A DNA stretch of 64,000 bases, from the NCBI GenBank assembly GCA_026004795.1, contig BPJV01000012.1:1-64000 (forward strand). Reading direction: 5' to 3'. This DNA is from Pirellulaceae bacterium (GTDB taxonomy: Bacteria > Planctomycetota > Planctomycetia > Pirellulales > Pirellulaceae). The notes beneath the pieces are model-generated. The model worked only from the letters and a program-made list of their open reading frames with translations, searched no databases and was not told where the DNA came from. Shown one piece after another: positions 15,448 to 24,725 of this stretch. Each line of letters begins with the position of its first letter. Within the stretch, counting starts at the first letter, position 1. The position numbers and the translations under genes were made by a program.

Positions 15448-16566
15448 ATGGCTACCATGAGGAAGCATGTCAAGCGGCAAGTGCTGGACGTCCCTGCGGC
15501 AACCGAAGCAGTAGTTCGTGTCCGCACAGGATCTCGGCTGCACTTCGGTTTGTGGGAGATCTGTCCCAGGGCTGCGGGGGCGTACGGAGGGTTGGGGCTG
15601 ATGACGGCTCACCCCTCCTTAGAGGTCATGGTCGCCGTTGGTCCCCGCGGCTCCGCGCCGCGATTCGATTGCCCTACCAGTCTCCGTGTCCGCTGTGGTG
15701 ACATCTTCGAGCGCTGGCTATCAGAACCTGGCCACGAAGGCGTTCCCGTTTCCCAGATCACGGTACGAACTGCAGCGACACTTCACAGTGGATTGGGCAC
15801 AGGGACGCAATTGACCTGTGCCCTAGTCTCGGGATTGCAATCAGTTGCAACAATGGCTGCGGAGGACTTAGCTGCTGGCCGTCGCACCGGACCTCATAAC
15901 ATCCCTGGCTGCGGTTCGGTGCGCTCTCTCATCGATTTGACCGGACGTGGAAAGCGTTCGAAGATTGGCTGCACTGGCTTTCTTCATGGCGGCCTCATCT
16001 TGGACCACGGAGACTCGACCAGCGGTTCGAGGCAAAGCCCCGCGGCGGAAACGGTTGGTCTGACGGGTCTCGCGGAACCACGCTTCACGGCGATCCGCTT
16101 TCCTTCCGTTTGGCGCGCGGTGATTATCCTCCCGCCGAATCGTCGACCGATCCATGGTGATGTAGAGCGTCGATTGTTCCGCCAGTTAGGTCACAACCCG
16201 AATCCCCGGCGTCAAGTTATGCAGGAGCTTGCCGAAAACATCTTGGAGGCTGCCAGGAACGAGGATTTCCCGGCGTTTTGTCAGCAGTTGGATGACTACA
16301 TGCTGCTTGCTGGGCAACTGTTCTCTCCGATGCAGGGAGGCATTTACAATGGCCCGGAAGTTCACGCGGCGGTCGATGCCGCGCGTGAAGTGGGCTTGGC
16401 AGGCGTGGGGCAAAGCAGCTGGGGGCCAGCGGTGTTCGGCTTTACCAGCGATCAATCCTCCGCCCAAGAGGCTGTTCAACGGCTCGCTGAAACTACCCAG
16501 TGGCGGGTGTTCTCGACCACCGCTCTCGATGGCGGAGCGACGGTCGAGATCGAATGTAGCCGGTGA
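15448..16566 (+). CDS. Beta-ribofuranosylaminobenzene 5'-phosphate synthase
   Basis: A 372-residue GHMP-superfamily protein. Beta-RFAP synthase condenses PRPP with 4-hydroxybenzoate or 4-aminobenzoate, the first committed step of tetrahydromethanopterin biosynthesis. Diagnostic are the opening VRVRTGSRLHFGL (about residues 23-35), the GHMP-like glycine-rich loop TLHSGLGTGTQL (about 112-123), and a C-terminal GVGQSSWGPAVFGF. Planctomycetes and methylotrophs use this cofactor for C1 oxidation or formaldehyde detoxification. The ATG at 15448 has no clear ribosome site; an ATG nine bases later is an alternative. It is 79 bases after DUF447 and ends 76 bases before a convergent gene. Confidence 0.88.
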   Translation: MATMRKHVKRQVLDVPAATEAVVRVRTGSRLHFGLWEICPRAAGAYGGLGLMTAHPSLEVMVAVGPRGSAPRFDCPTSLRVRCGDIFERWLSEPGHEGVPVSQITVRTAATLHSGLGTGTQLTCALVSGLQSVATMAAEDLAAGRRTGPHNIPGCGSVRSLIDLTGRGKRSKIGCTGFLHGGLILDHGDSTSGSRQSPAAETVGLTGLAEPRFTAIRFPSVWRAVIILPPNRRPIHGDVERRLFRQLGHNPNPRRQVMQELAENILEAARNEDFPAFCQQLDDYMLLAGQLFSPMQGGIYNGPEVHAAVDAAREVGLAGVGQSSWGPAVFGFTSDQSSAQEAVQRLAETTQWRVFSTTALDGGATVEIECSR

Positions 16567-16642
16567 ACCATCCGTCCCTATCGTATGGCGCAACCATGTC
16601 AGCGGCGCGGCAAATCCAAGTAGCCGCAGAACGGTCCGTTCA

Positions 16643-19600
16643 TTAAGCGGCTTGGGCAGGTCGGCGACTTCGGGCCGACTCGATCCAATATCGCACCTCG
16701 GCCAGATCGGGCTCCTTGCTTCCCCGCAGAATGCGTTGGCCACGTTTGGTGTTCACCAAACGCGTCACCTGGTCATACAATTGTTCAGGAACGCTGGCCG
16801 CCAGCCGTTCGGCGGTGGTGACTCCACAGGCGACGAGAAGCTGGGCATCGTGTCCACGTAAGAAGGGGACCTGGCACACCAACCGTGCTTGATGCTGCCA
16901 GCGCTCGATACATGACGCATCGATGCGTCGAATCTTTAGTTTTTCTGCCAGTGTCTGCGGCGATGCGTTCAAGAAATCCCGCACCGTATGGATGCTCAGG
17001 CGATGGAGACGCTCCGCCATTTTCGGACCGATACTAGGAGCGTCCACGATCGGGCTGCCCAGCTCCAAATAAAACCGAAGTTCCTTGCCTTCCGTACCAG
17101 CTTGGTCGTGTTGGGAAGAGCGGGCATCCTGGTCACCGCCTGCTTGCATCGTCGCGCGTGGCACGCCGCGTCGCCGACGTCGGCGCGCCTGTTTTGGCCG
17201 CCTGGAGTATTCCTGGTCTTCGCTTGCGTAGGTGGGGATCGTGGCTGAGTAGTCAGTGGCGGAGTAGTCATCCGCGGCGGCCTGCACGTCCGCCCAACGA
17301 CCACCGTTTTCGGACCGGCGACGCTGTACCGCTTTTTGCCGACGCCGGGCCGAAGCCAACCAATGGGTGAGGCGGGTGAGTTCCCGGCGACTGGCGGTGC
17401 GCATCAGCCGCTGGCCGCGGGGAGTGTCCAGAAACAGCTCAACTTTCTCCAGCAGGCCACTGGGCCCCAACCGCTCGATATCCCGTTTGCGCCGCACGCC
17501 AGCGCCGATCAGAACCCGGGCATCGAATGGTCGCACGAAGCGGACTGTACTCAGCAACTCGGCCAACGCCTGCCAACGTTTGATCGCCGCGGGACTTATC
17601 GCGTCAATCCCGACTTTGTCCGCAAGCCATCCTGCGTCGACGGCGACGAAATCGCCAATCGTATCGATGCCATACGCGCGACAGCGGGCGGCAACGGCGG
17701 AATCCATGTCGGGAATCGCGTCGATGGGATCGGATTCCTGGAGGTAGAAATCGTCGTGCGTCATCCGCGACGCAGTTGTATTCGCACACTCATACCACGC
17801 CGACTCTTCGGCCTCGCTGGCTGCTTCCAGAAGGGCCCGATTCACTGTCTCCTCTGCATCGGCAACGAATGGAGCTGCCGGGGGGCGGATCTCCCAGGAC
17901 TGTTGCCCACCAATGGAAGGAATGTCGAATACCGATCCACCTTGCTGGGCAATCGCTTCGGCCACTGCTCGATCGCCGCTGGTCATGATGATCTGTTGGC
18001 CGGTGTGGCCGACTTCGATCAGATGGGCAATCGCGTTGCGTCGCATGGTGTGGGGCAACTCATCGACCGGCTCATCCAACAGCAGCGTTACCGGGTCACC
18101 CTCCTGACGCAAAAGTTCGGCTATCGCTAGCCGAGTCGCCAATACCAACACTCCTTCGGGAATCGTATTGGCTACTGCCGCGGTGGCATGGCCGTGCCAG
18201 CCAGACCGGGTCAGCGCCGCGAGATGACGATCGACGGCCTCTTCGAATCGACTGGCCGATCGCTCTTCCAACGCCGCCAGCTTTCGCCGCACCTCATCGA
18301 GTTCGCCGCTCAATTGCTCGCGTCGGCGAACGTTGGCCAGCTCGGCACTTACCTCATCAAGCTGACGACGCAGTTCCTGTTCGTCTTGCTTGTCCGGCGA
18401 GGTTCGCGTGTACAACAAGGTTGCCCTGTGCGTCTGCAGATCGCGAATCTCTTGGCGGCAAGTGGCGATTCGTTGCTCCACCGCTTGGCGTTCCAGCTTG
18501 AGCTGCTCGACGGCAGCAGCATTCACTGCGCCGCTTCCGCCAATCGGTGATTCATCGTGGCAGAGCGCCGTTTGCTCGTCATGTGCTTTCAGCCATTCGT
18601 CGATGTGCTGGTGATCTTGACAGCGGCACCACCGGCCGAATGCCATGGTGAGCTCATCAATGGACAGCTGGTGATTGGACGCTATCGTCCGCAACAATTC
18701 GCCGCGCTGGTCGATCAACCGCTCGATAGCCATGAGCAGTTCGCGTTCGCAGCGGGCCAACTGTTCACATTGATCGCGCAGAGTATTCGACGTTGCTTTG
18801 GACTCGAATCGCGTCAACTGCTGGCAGATCTCGTTAAGGTCGCGATGCATCCGCGCCAGCGCTTCGGGAAGCTCGGCCACGCGAGGAACATACATCGCCG
18901 GGCCAGCATGCACGCGACCATCTTCCGTACGAAAGACGCCATGCGCTACGGCGCTGGGAATCTCCCGTCCACGCTGGATGCCGCCAGACGAGTTTCCCGA
19001 TGGCGCCCCGTTGGCAGGAACGATGTAATACTCTCGCACTAATTCGTTAAGCTGCTGCTGAGTGGCCAGGATTTGCGATTCAAGCGACCGCATCGCGGCG
19101 CGCGGATCGGGGTGGCGCGTACTGGCCAATTGTTCGCCCACTTGACCCTCGAGCCGCGCGTCGGTGATCTTCTCCTCCATTGCTCGTCGCTGCTCACGCA
19201 CGTCAAGCAGCGTTCGTCGCCAACGCCGCAGTCGCTCGTCGATGTCGCGCAATTGCTTGCGCAAACCTGGCTGGATGTTGAGGTCACCTGGCAACCCACG
19301 GTCGTCGACCGCGCTGTTGCTTGTCCGCAATTGTTCATCGATTTCGGCGAGTCGCTGTTGGGCGGTTAACAAATCCCGCTCGACGGCCGCTAACCGCGCT
19401 TCCAGACGCCGCTGCTCGAAGGACAGCGAAGCGGTCGTGGGATCTCCCTTGAACCTTTCTGCCGCCTGCAGGTCGGATATCAGACGGTCGCGAAGAATCG
19501 TCAGCTCCTCGACCGACCGTGTCGCCTGCTGAAGACTGCGTCGCGTTTCTTCCAATTCTCGTTGACGCAGCAGCAATTCTCCACGCGCTTCCCACCGATC

Positions 19601-19993
19601 GCCGCGCCGGCCGGTCAACCCAAGATCTGATGCGAGATTTTGCAAAGCCGCCACGGTATCGACGGCATAATCACACGTCACCAGTTCCGTAAAGGCGTGC
19701 CACTGACGACGACTGAGCCGCCCATGGCATTCCCTACCGACCGTGCGGATTTTGGTGGCACTCGTCGACGTGATCTCCAGCGTCACTTCTCCCGTCCACG
19801 GATAGCCGCGCTGCTCCACTGTCGGCGCCACACCAGCCTCATCGTGACCTCGGATCTGATCGCGAATCCACAGCAGAAGTGTTGATTTCCCGCTCCCCTT
19901 CGCACCTCGCAATACGTTGACTCCAGCTCCCAAAGGGCCGACCACCGCTGGCTTTCCGGTCGCGGAATTAAGTTTCAATTGGACTAATTGCAT
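16643..19993 (-). CDS. SMC/RecN-like coiled-coil ATPase with two DUF4332-type repeats
   Basis: A 1116-residue protein. Residues 1-40 begin like a DNA-repair ATPase and hold a Walker A, GAKGSGKST (30-38). Long heptad-rich Glu/Arg/Leu stretches follow (about 150-300 and 430-620), broken by a Gly/Ser/Pro segment. A Walker-B-like VTLLLDEPVDEL and a downstream GQQIIMTSGDRA complete the ATPase head near residue 680. The C-terminal 340 residues contain two copies of a helix-hairpin-helix module of DUF4332 type: both show a GI/LSIHTVxDFL-like turn, IERWQ or IKRWQ, and then LxxACGV or LIGAGV, ending RGQR. The start is ATG 19993 with GGAGGAAG just upstream. Likely DNA- or chromosome-associated; the exact role is unknown. 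Confidence 0.8.
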   Translation of the reverse strand: MQLVQLKLNSATGKPAVVGPLGAGVNVLRGAKGSGKSTLLLWIRDQIRGHDEAGVAPTVEQRGYPWTGEVTLEITSTSATKIRTVGRECHGRLSRRQWHAFTELVTCDYAVDTVAALQNLASDLGLTGRRGDRWEARGELLLRQRELEETRRSLQQATRSVEELTILRDRLISDLQAAERFKGDPTTASLSFEQRRLEARLAAVERDLLTAQQRLAEIDEQLRTSNSAVDDRGLPGDLNIQPGLRKQLRDIDERLRRWRRTLLDVREQRRAMEEKITDARLEGQVGEQLASTRHPDPRAAMRSLESQILATQQQLNELVREYYIVPANGAPSGNSSGGIQRGREIPSAVAHGVFRTEDGRVHAGPAMYVPRVAELPEALARMHRDLNEICQQLTRFESKATSNTLRDQCEQLARCERELLMAIERLIDQRGELLRTIASNHQLSIDELTMAFGRWCRCQDHQHIDEWLKAHDEQTALCHDESPIGGSGAVNAAAVEQLKLERQAVEQRIATCRQEIRDLQTHRATLLYTRTSPDKQDEQELRRQLDEVSAELANVRRREQLSGELDEVRRKLAALEERSASRFEEAVDRHLAALTRSGWHGHATAAVANTIPEGVLVLATRLAIAELLRQEGDPVTLLLDEPVDELPHTMRRNAIAHLIEVGHTGQQIIMTSGDRAVAEAIAQQGGSVFDIPSIGGQQSWEIRPPAAPFVADAEETVNRALLEAASEAEESAWYECANTTASRMTHDDFYLQESDPIDAIPDMDSAVAARCRAYGIDTIGDFVAVDAGWLADKVGIDAISPAAIKRWQALAELLSTVRFVRPFDARVLIGAGVRRKRDIERLGPSGLLEKVELFLDTPRGQRLMRTASRRELTRLTHWLASARRRQKAVQRRRSENGGRWADVQAAADDYSATDYSATIPTYASEDQEYSRRPKQARRRRRRGVPRATMQAGGDQDARSSQHDQAGTEGKELRFYLELGSPIVDAPSIGPKMAERLHRLSIHTVRDFLNASPQTLAEKLKIRRIDASCIERWQHQARLVCQVPFLRGHDAQLLVACGVTTAERLAASVPEQLYDQVTRLVNTKRGQRILRGSKEPDLAEVRYWIESARSRRPAQAA

Positions 19994-21052
19994 CTGGCTT
20001 CCTCCCTGTTCGCCATGGTTAATTCGCTGGGTCGGTGAACGCTCGTCGGCTTCTGCGCAGCATCCCTGGCGGAGCCCGAGTGCAAGCAACTTATCATAAT
20101 CCCAACGATTTCCCCAACACCAATATTCGCATTTCGCCTTCTCAGGCCCTTTTCCCCTTTTCAAAAATGCCCTTCAGGGTGTCCAGGTTGTTAAAGCAGA
20201 GAAGATGGGGGGAGGTGCATGCGGTTCCTCGTAACGGATGGAGGGGCCTGCCGCCATGCGGTGCGCGCCAGTTCCCAGGCCTGGAAGGCGTAGTGGCGTG
20301 GTGGCCGTTGGTCGCTTTGCTAGTGGCGAATCCTACGTTCGGCCGGTGGCGAGGGGCTGGGCAATGCCGCGCTGCTCTCTGTCGAGTCCAAACGCGATGT
20401 CGGGCCAGAGCGGCAGAACGTCGCTGTACGACTAATAACCGGGCGAGCACCTCGATCAGCAACTCGTCACTACACAGAAGAGCCATCGATGGTGCCAACC
20501 GGAATGTCAGCCCAGCTCGCATCAATCTGCCTAGTCGTGCATGCTCTGCTCCGTAGTGGCAGGGCTTTCGCAGCCCAGGTGGGCAGGTCCGTCGGGCGAC
20601 GACCGCTCGCTCGCGGCCGTCACCTTGGGAGAAGGCTGTTTTTCGTGGCCACCGCCACGTAAGTCCATCGCTTTGCCGATGGCGTTGTCGTCGGACGATC
20701 GACCGCGACCTATCGGACCCTGCTGCTGGTCCCTGTGCGGCAACGGGTGGCGATTCGTAGGACGCTTGGCGACGCTCCGCCTTCCGGCGGGAATGCCGAG
20801 CACTCGCAACACCGGGACACTACACCGGGAGCGACTAATGGGCAGCGGGCCGCAGTAGCGTGTCTGGTAACCGATCGTGTATACTGCGGTTAGCGGCCAG
20901 CGCGGCGGCGACGGCGGCGACGAATGCGCACGGGTTTGGAAGTGCACCTATGCTGATTCCCACGTGCTGACACGGCGGCCGAGCATCCGGTTGCCGCTAG
21001 TTTCCCGACTCTCCCTCCACCATTTCCCACCTCCAGCGTACCGGACGAAGCC
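19994..21052. other. Gap without a convincing gene between divergent genes
   Basis: About 1.06 kb. Several frames stay open because of high GC, but their products are low-complexity Arg/Pro/Gly strings with no start signals. Promoters for the SMC-like gene (leftward) and the DUF1549 operon (rightward) must be here; I cannot place their boxes with confidence. No RNA gene is recognised. Confidence 0.5.
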
Positions 21053-23335
21053 ATGCGTTTAGTTCGTCCATCAAGTTGTGCAGCGACCGTTCTTCGGCCG
21101 TCGTGGTTCTTTCTGTTGCCGTTATTTCTGCTCACGTCCGTGTTGACGGCTGCCGATAGTGCGGCGGGTCCCGCAGCGCCGGCAGGTCGCGTGGTAACAT
21201 CGGAAGTGCCGAGTTTCGAACTCGACATCCAACCGATTCTCACCAAGGCTGGCTGCAACACGGGACCGTGCCATGGCAAACAACGCGGGCAGAATGGATT
21301 CCAACTCTCGCTGTTAGGGTTCGACTCCGATTTTGATTATCAGCAGATTATCGAGGGTGGTCGGGGAAGGCGAGTCTTCCCCGGCTCGCCGGACTCCAGT
21401 TTGTTGTTGCAAAAGGCCGTGGCGGCCGTGCCGCATGGTGGTGGAAAGCGGTTCGATATCGATTCGCCGTTCTATCAACAATTGCGGCAGTGGATTGCTG
21501 CGGGAGCACCTCGACGCCGCCCCAATGAGCCGCGGCTGGTAGGCATTCGTCTTGCGCAGGGCCAGTTCATCCTCGCTGCTGGGGAAACCGCCCGGTTGAG
21601 GGTGGAAGCGGAGTATGACGATGGTTCGCGGCGCGACGTTACCCATTTAGCCGACTACCTTTCCAACGATGCAGTCGTGGTGGCTGTAGACGAGCATGGA
21701 AAGCTGATCGCTGGGCCCTTGCCAGGCGAAACAGCCGTCATGGCACGGTTCCGCAATCAGATCGATGTCGCCCAGGTCGTGATCCCTTTCCGCACCCGGC
21801 AAGATCCGGAGGTCTACAATGCATTGCCGCGGAATAATTTCATCGATGAGTTGGTGTTGGCCAAGATGCAGCGGGCAGGAGTAAGCCCTTCGCCGCCGGC
21901 TCCCGATCATGTTTTTCTGCGTCGTGTGTACCAAGATCTCATTGGCCGCAACCCGTCCGTTGAAGAGGCGCGACGTTTCTTGTCCGATCCGAGCCAGGAC
22001 AAGAAACAACGACTCATCGATGATTTGCTTGAGCGACCGGAGTATGCCGAATACTGGGCCAACCAGTGGGCTGATCTGTTGCGCCCCAATCCGTACCGGG
22101 TGGGCATCAAAGCAGTGCTCAATTATGACCAATGGATCCGCCAGCAGTTCCGTGACGACGTTCCGTATGACGAGTTCGTTCGTCGCTTGATCACTGCCCG
22201 TGGGTCGACGTGGCGTAATGGGGCGGTGACTCTTTTTCGCGACCGTCGGTCGGCTGACGAGCAGGCGACGCTGGTCAGTCAACTGTTCTTGGGGATTCGG
22301 TTGGAATGTGCCAAGTGCCATCACCATCCGTTTGAGCGATGGAGCCAAACGGACTTCTATCAGTTCGCCGCCTTCTTTGCCGATGTGGGGTACAAAGGGA
22401 CGGGCCTTTCGCCTCCCATATCAGGCGGCGAAGAAATAGTGGTCGTGCGTCGAGGAGGAAAGGTGCAGCATCCGCGGACGGGAGAAACGCTCGTGGCACG
22501 CCCCTTGTTTGGTCCAATGACCGGCGATCGTTCCGCCACAGCATCCAGTGAGGAAGGAGACCTGAGGGAGCGATTGTGGGAGTGGATGACAGATGCTGCC
22601 AATCCGTATTTTGCGCAAGTGCATGCAAACCGGCTGTGGGCGGCGTTGATGCAGCGTGGACTGGTCGAGCCGGTGGACGACTTGAGGGCGACCAATCCGC
22701 CGAGCAATCCGGAGCTGCTAGCAGCATTGGGGGATTATCTGCGCGAGCACGATTTTCGTCAGAAGGAATTGCTGCGGGCGATCGCCGCATCCCAGGTCTA
22801 CAGTTTGTCGTCGGCACCAACTACCGACAACATCGCCGACCGCATCAACTATAGTCGCCATTACCGGCACCGCCTGCGGGGGGAAGTGCTGTTGGATGCC
22901 ATCGCCGACTTTACGGAAACACCGCATCGGTTTTCCGGGATGCCAGAGGGAAGTCGGGCGACCGAGATATGGACCCACCGTATCGGATCACAATTCTTGG
23001 ATACCTTCGGCCGCCCGGATGCGAATCAGGATCCACCGTGTGAGCGAAGTGGTGAATCAACCGTGCGTCAGACCTTGCATTTGATGAACTCACCAGAAAT
23101 CGACCAAAGAACACGCGCCTCGGGGGGACGCGCGGCACGGTTGGCGGCAAGCCCGTTGTCGGAAGAGGCGATCGTGGAGGATTTGTATCTGGCGGCATTC
23201 AGCCGTTTTCCCACACCTGAGGAACAAAGCAACGGTGTCCAGTGGATTCGGCGCGCAGGGGACAGGCGGCGCGAAGCCATCGAGGACTTGATGTGGGCGT
23301 TGCTCAATGCCCCGGAGTTTTTTATCCAGAATTGA
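21053..23335 (+). CDS. Secreted DUF1549/DUF1553 (PSCyt/PSD1) protein
   Basis: A 760-residue planctomycete surface or periplasmic protein. After a signal peptide (hydrophobic FFLLPLFLLTSVLTAA) comes a cytochrome-c-like PSCyt1 region with CNTGPCHGKQRGQNGF, a CxxxxCH variant of the haem site, then a BIG2-like beta domain (about 160-245), DUF1549 (about 265-470, with ECAKCHHHPFERW, a regular CxxCH) and DUF1553 (about 520-745, NPYFAQVHANRLWA). The family is strongly expanded in Planctomycetes and is usually paired with DUF1501; its function is not established. The gene leads a plus-strand operon with the DUF1501 and PPC genes. Confidence 0.93.
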   Translation: MRLVRPSSCAATVLRPSWFFLLPLFLLTSVLTAADSAAGPAAPAGRVVTSEVPSFELDIQPILTKAGCNTGPCHGKQRGQNGFQLSLLGFDSDFDYQQIIEGGRGRRVFPGSPDSSLLLQKAVAAVPHGGGKRFDIDSPFYQQLRQWIAAGAPRRRPNEPRLVGIRLAQGQFILAAGETARLRVEAEYDDGSRRDVTHLADYLSNDAVVVAVDEHGKLIAGPLPGETAVMARFRNQIDVAQVVIPFRTRQDPEVYNALPRNNFIDELVLAKMQRAGVSPSPPAPDHVFLRRVYQDLIGRNPSVEEARRFLSDPSQDKKQRLIDDLLERPEYAEYWANQWADLLRPNPYRVGIKAVLNYDQWIRQQFRDDVPYDEFVRRLITARGSTWRNGAVTLFRDRRSADEQATLVSQLFLGIRLECAKCHHHPFERWSQTDFYQFAAFFADVGYKGTGLSPPISGGEEIVVVRRGGKVQHPRTGETLVARPLFGPMTGDRSATASSEEGDLRERLWEWMTDAANPYFAQVHANRLWAALMQRGLVEPVDDLRATNPPSNPELLAALGDYLREHDFRQKELLRAIAASQVYSLSSAPTTDNIADRINYSRHYRHRLRGEVLLDAIADFTETPHRFSGMPEGSRATEIWTHRIGSQFLDTFGRPDANQDPPCERSGESTVRQTLHLMNSPEIDQRTRASGGRAARLAASPLSEEAIVEDLYLAAFSRFPTPEEQSNGVQWIRRAGDRRREAIEDLMWALLNAPEFFIQN

Positions 23336-23398
23336 GCGAAGGGCGCAGCTCGGATGGTTGTTGACGTAGAACCGCATCGATATCCAGGAGCGAAGACG

Positions 23399-24721
23399 AT
23401 GAAGAATCGCCAAGTTGACCGAGTCTCGCGGCGCGACTGCTTGCAACTAGGGCTCACTGGACTTCTCGCCGGCGGATTGGCGGGTGGTCTGCGTGCTCGG
23501 CAAACGGCGACCGCCAATACCACGGACCGTCAAGCGGATGCGTGCATTTTGATCTGGATGGATGGGGGGCCGAGTCACTACGAGACGTTCGATCCCAAGC
23601 CGGAAGCACCATTGGAGATCCGCGGCCAGTTTCGCAGCTTGCCGACTAAGACTCCGGGGGTCCACTTTTCGCAATTGATGACTTCGTTATCCCGCATCTC
23701 GAACAAGCTGGCTGTGGTGCGATCGATCTGCCACAACCAGGGTAATCACGGTGCGGGCAATCACTATATGATGACCGGTGCGCCGCCGCGAATTCCGGTC
23801 GGATGTGGGGCCTACGTGAGCTTTCACCCGAGCCTGGGAAGTGTGGCAGCCAAGCTCCTCGGTGCTCCGCACGGCATTCCGCCTTACTTTTCGCTGCCGC
23901 GGATGAGCCGCAGTGGTGGGCCGAATTTTCTGGGGGCGAAGTATGCTCCCTTTGTCGTCTCCGATGATCCGAATAGCAAATCCTTTCGTGTGCCCGATGT
24001 GACGTTGCCGGCGAGCATCGCTGAAGGTCGCTTCAGCGATCGCCAGCAACTCCGCCGCGAGGTAGATCGCCTGCAACGTCTCGCCCACGCAGCCGCTGGA
24101 GATCCGGTGGCCGCGGTGGACGAGTTTTACCAGCAGGGCTTGCAGTTGATCACCAGTCCCGAAGCGCAGGCGGCGTTCGATATTCATCGCGAACCCGATT
24201 CGGTGCGTGAACGTTATGGAAGGCATCCGTTCGGCCAACGAGCATTGCTGGCCCGCCGCCTGGTGGCAGCCGGCGTGCCCTTCATCACGCTTTACGAGGG
24301 CGGATGGGATCATCACGAGAATCTGTTCGATCGCTTCGAAGAGAAAGTTCCACGGTTCGAGAGCACAGTGGCTGCTCTGATCGAAGACTTGGATGCGCAA
24401 GGCATGCTCGAGCGCACGTTGGTCGTCGCACTGGGCGAGTTTGGTCGAACACCCAAAATCAATGCTCGCGGCGGGCGCGATCACTGGTCCAATGCGATGA
24501 GTGTACTGTTTGCTGGCGGAGGGACGCCGGGGGGATTGGTCGTCGGGGCAACGGATCGGCAAGGTTATGCCCCTGTGGAGCGAATTCTTGCACCAGAGAA
24601 TTTTGTCTCCACCGTCTATCGAAAACTTGGAATTGATCCAGGGCAAATTCTGTACACGCCCGAGGGACGACCAACGCACCTGGTAAGTGACGCTACTCCT
24701 ATAGCCGAATTGATGGCCTGA
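23399..24721 (+). CDS. DUF1501 protein, twin-arginine exported
   Basis: A 440-residue protein of the DUF1501 family (sulfatase/alkaline-phosphatase-like fold). The N terminus has a Tat-type signal, VSRRDCLQLGLTGLLAGGL. Family hallmarks are LIWMDGGPSHYETFDPK at the start of the mature part, HNQGNHGAGNHYMMTG, EGGWDHHENLF and the C-terminal ALGEFGRTPKIN with GRDHWSNAMSVLFAGGG, which supply the putative metal-binding Asp/His residues. The ATG at 23399 has aggagcgaag just upstream and lies 63 bases after the DUF1549 gene, the standard planctomycete gene order. Function unproven; the pair is thought to act outside the cytoplasm. Confidence 0.93.
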   Translation: MKNRQVDRVSRRDCLQLGLTGLLAGGLAGGLRARQTATANTTDRQADACILIWMDGGPSHYETFDPKPEAPLEIRGQFRSLPTKTPGVHFSQLMTSLSRISNKLAVVRSICHNQGNHGAGNHYMMTGAPPRIPVGCGAYVSFHPSLGSVAAKLLGAPHGIPPYFSLPRMSRSGGPNFLGAKYAPFVVSDDPNSKSFRVPDVTLPASIAEGRFSDRQQLRREVDRLQRLAHAAAGDPVAAVDEFYQQGLQLITSPEAQAAFDIHREPDSVRERYGRHPFGQRALLARRLVAAGVPFITLYEGGWDHHENLFDRFEEKVPRFESTVAALIEDLDAQGMLERTLVVALGEFGRTPKINARGGRDHWSNAMSVLFAGGGTPGGLVVGATDRQGYAPVERILAPENFVSTVYRKLGIDPGQILYTPEGRPTHLVSDATPIAELMA

Positions 24722-24725
24722 CGTG

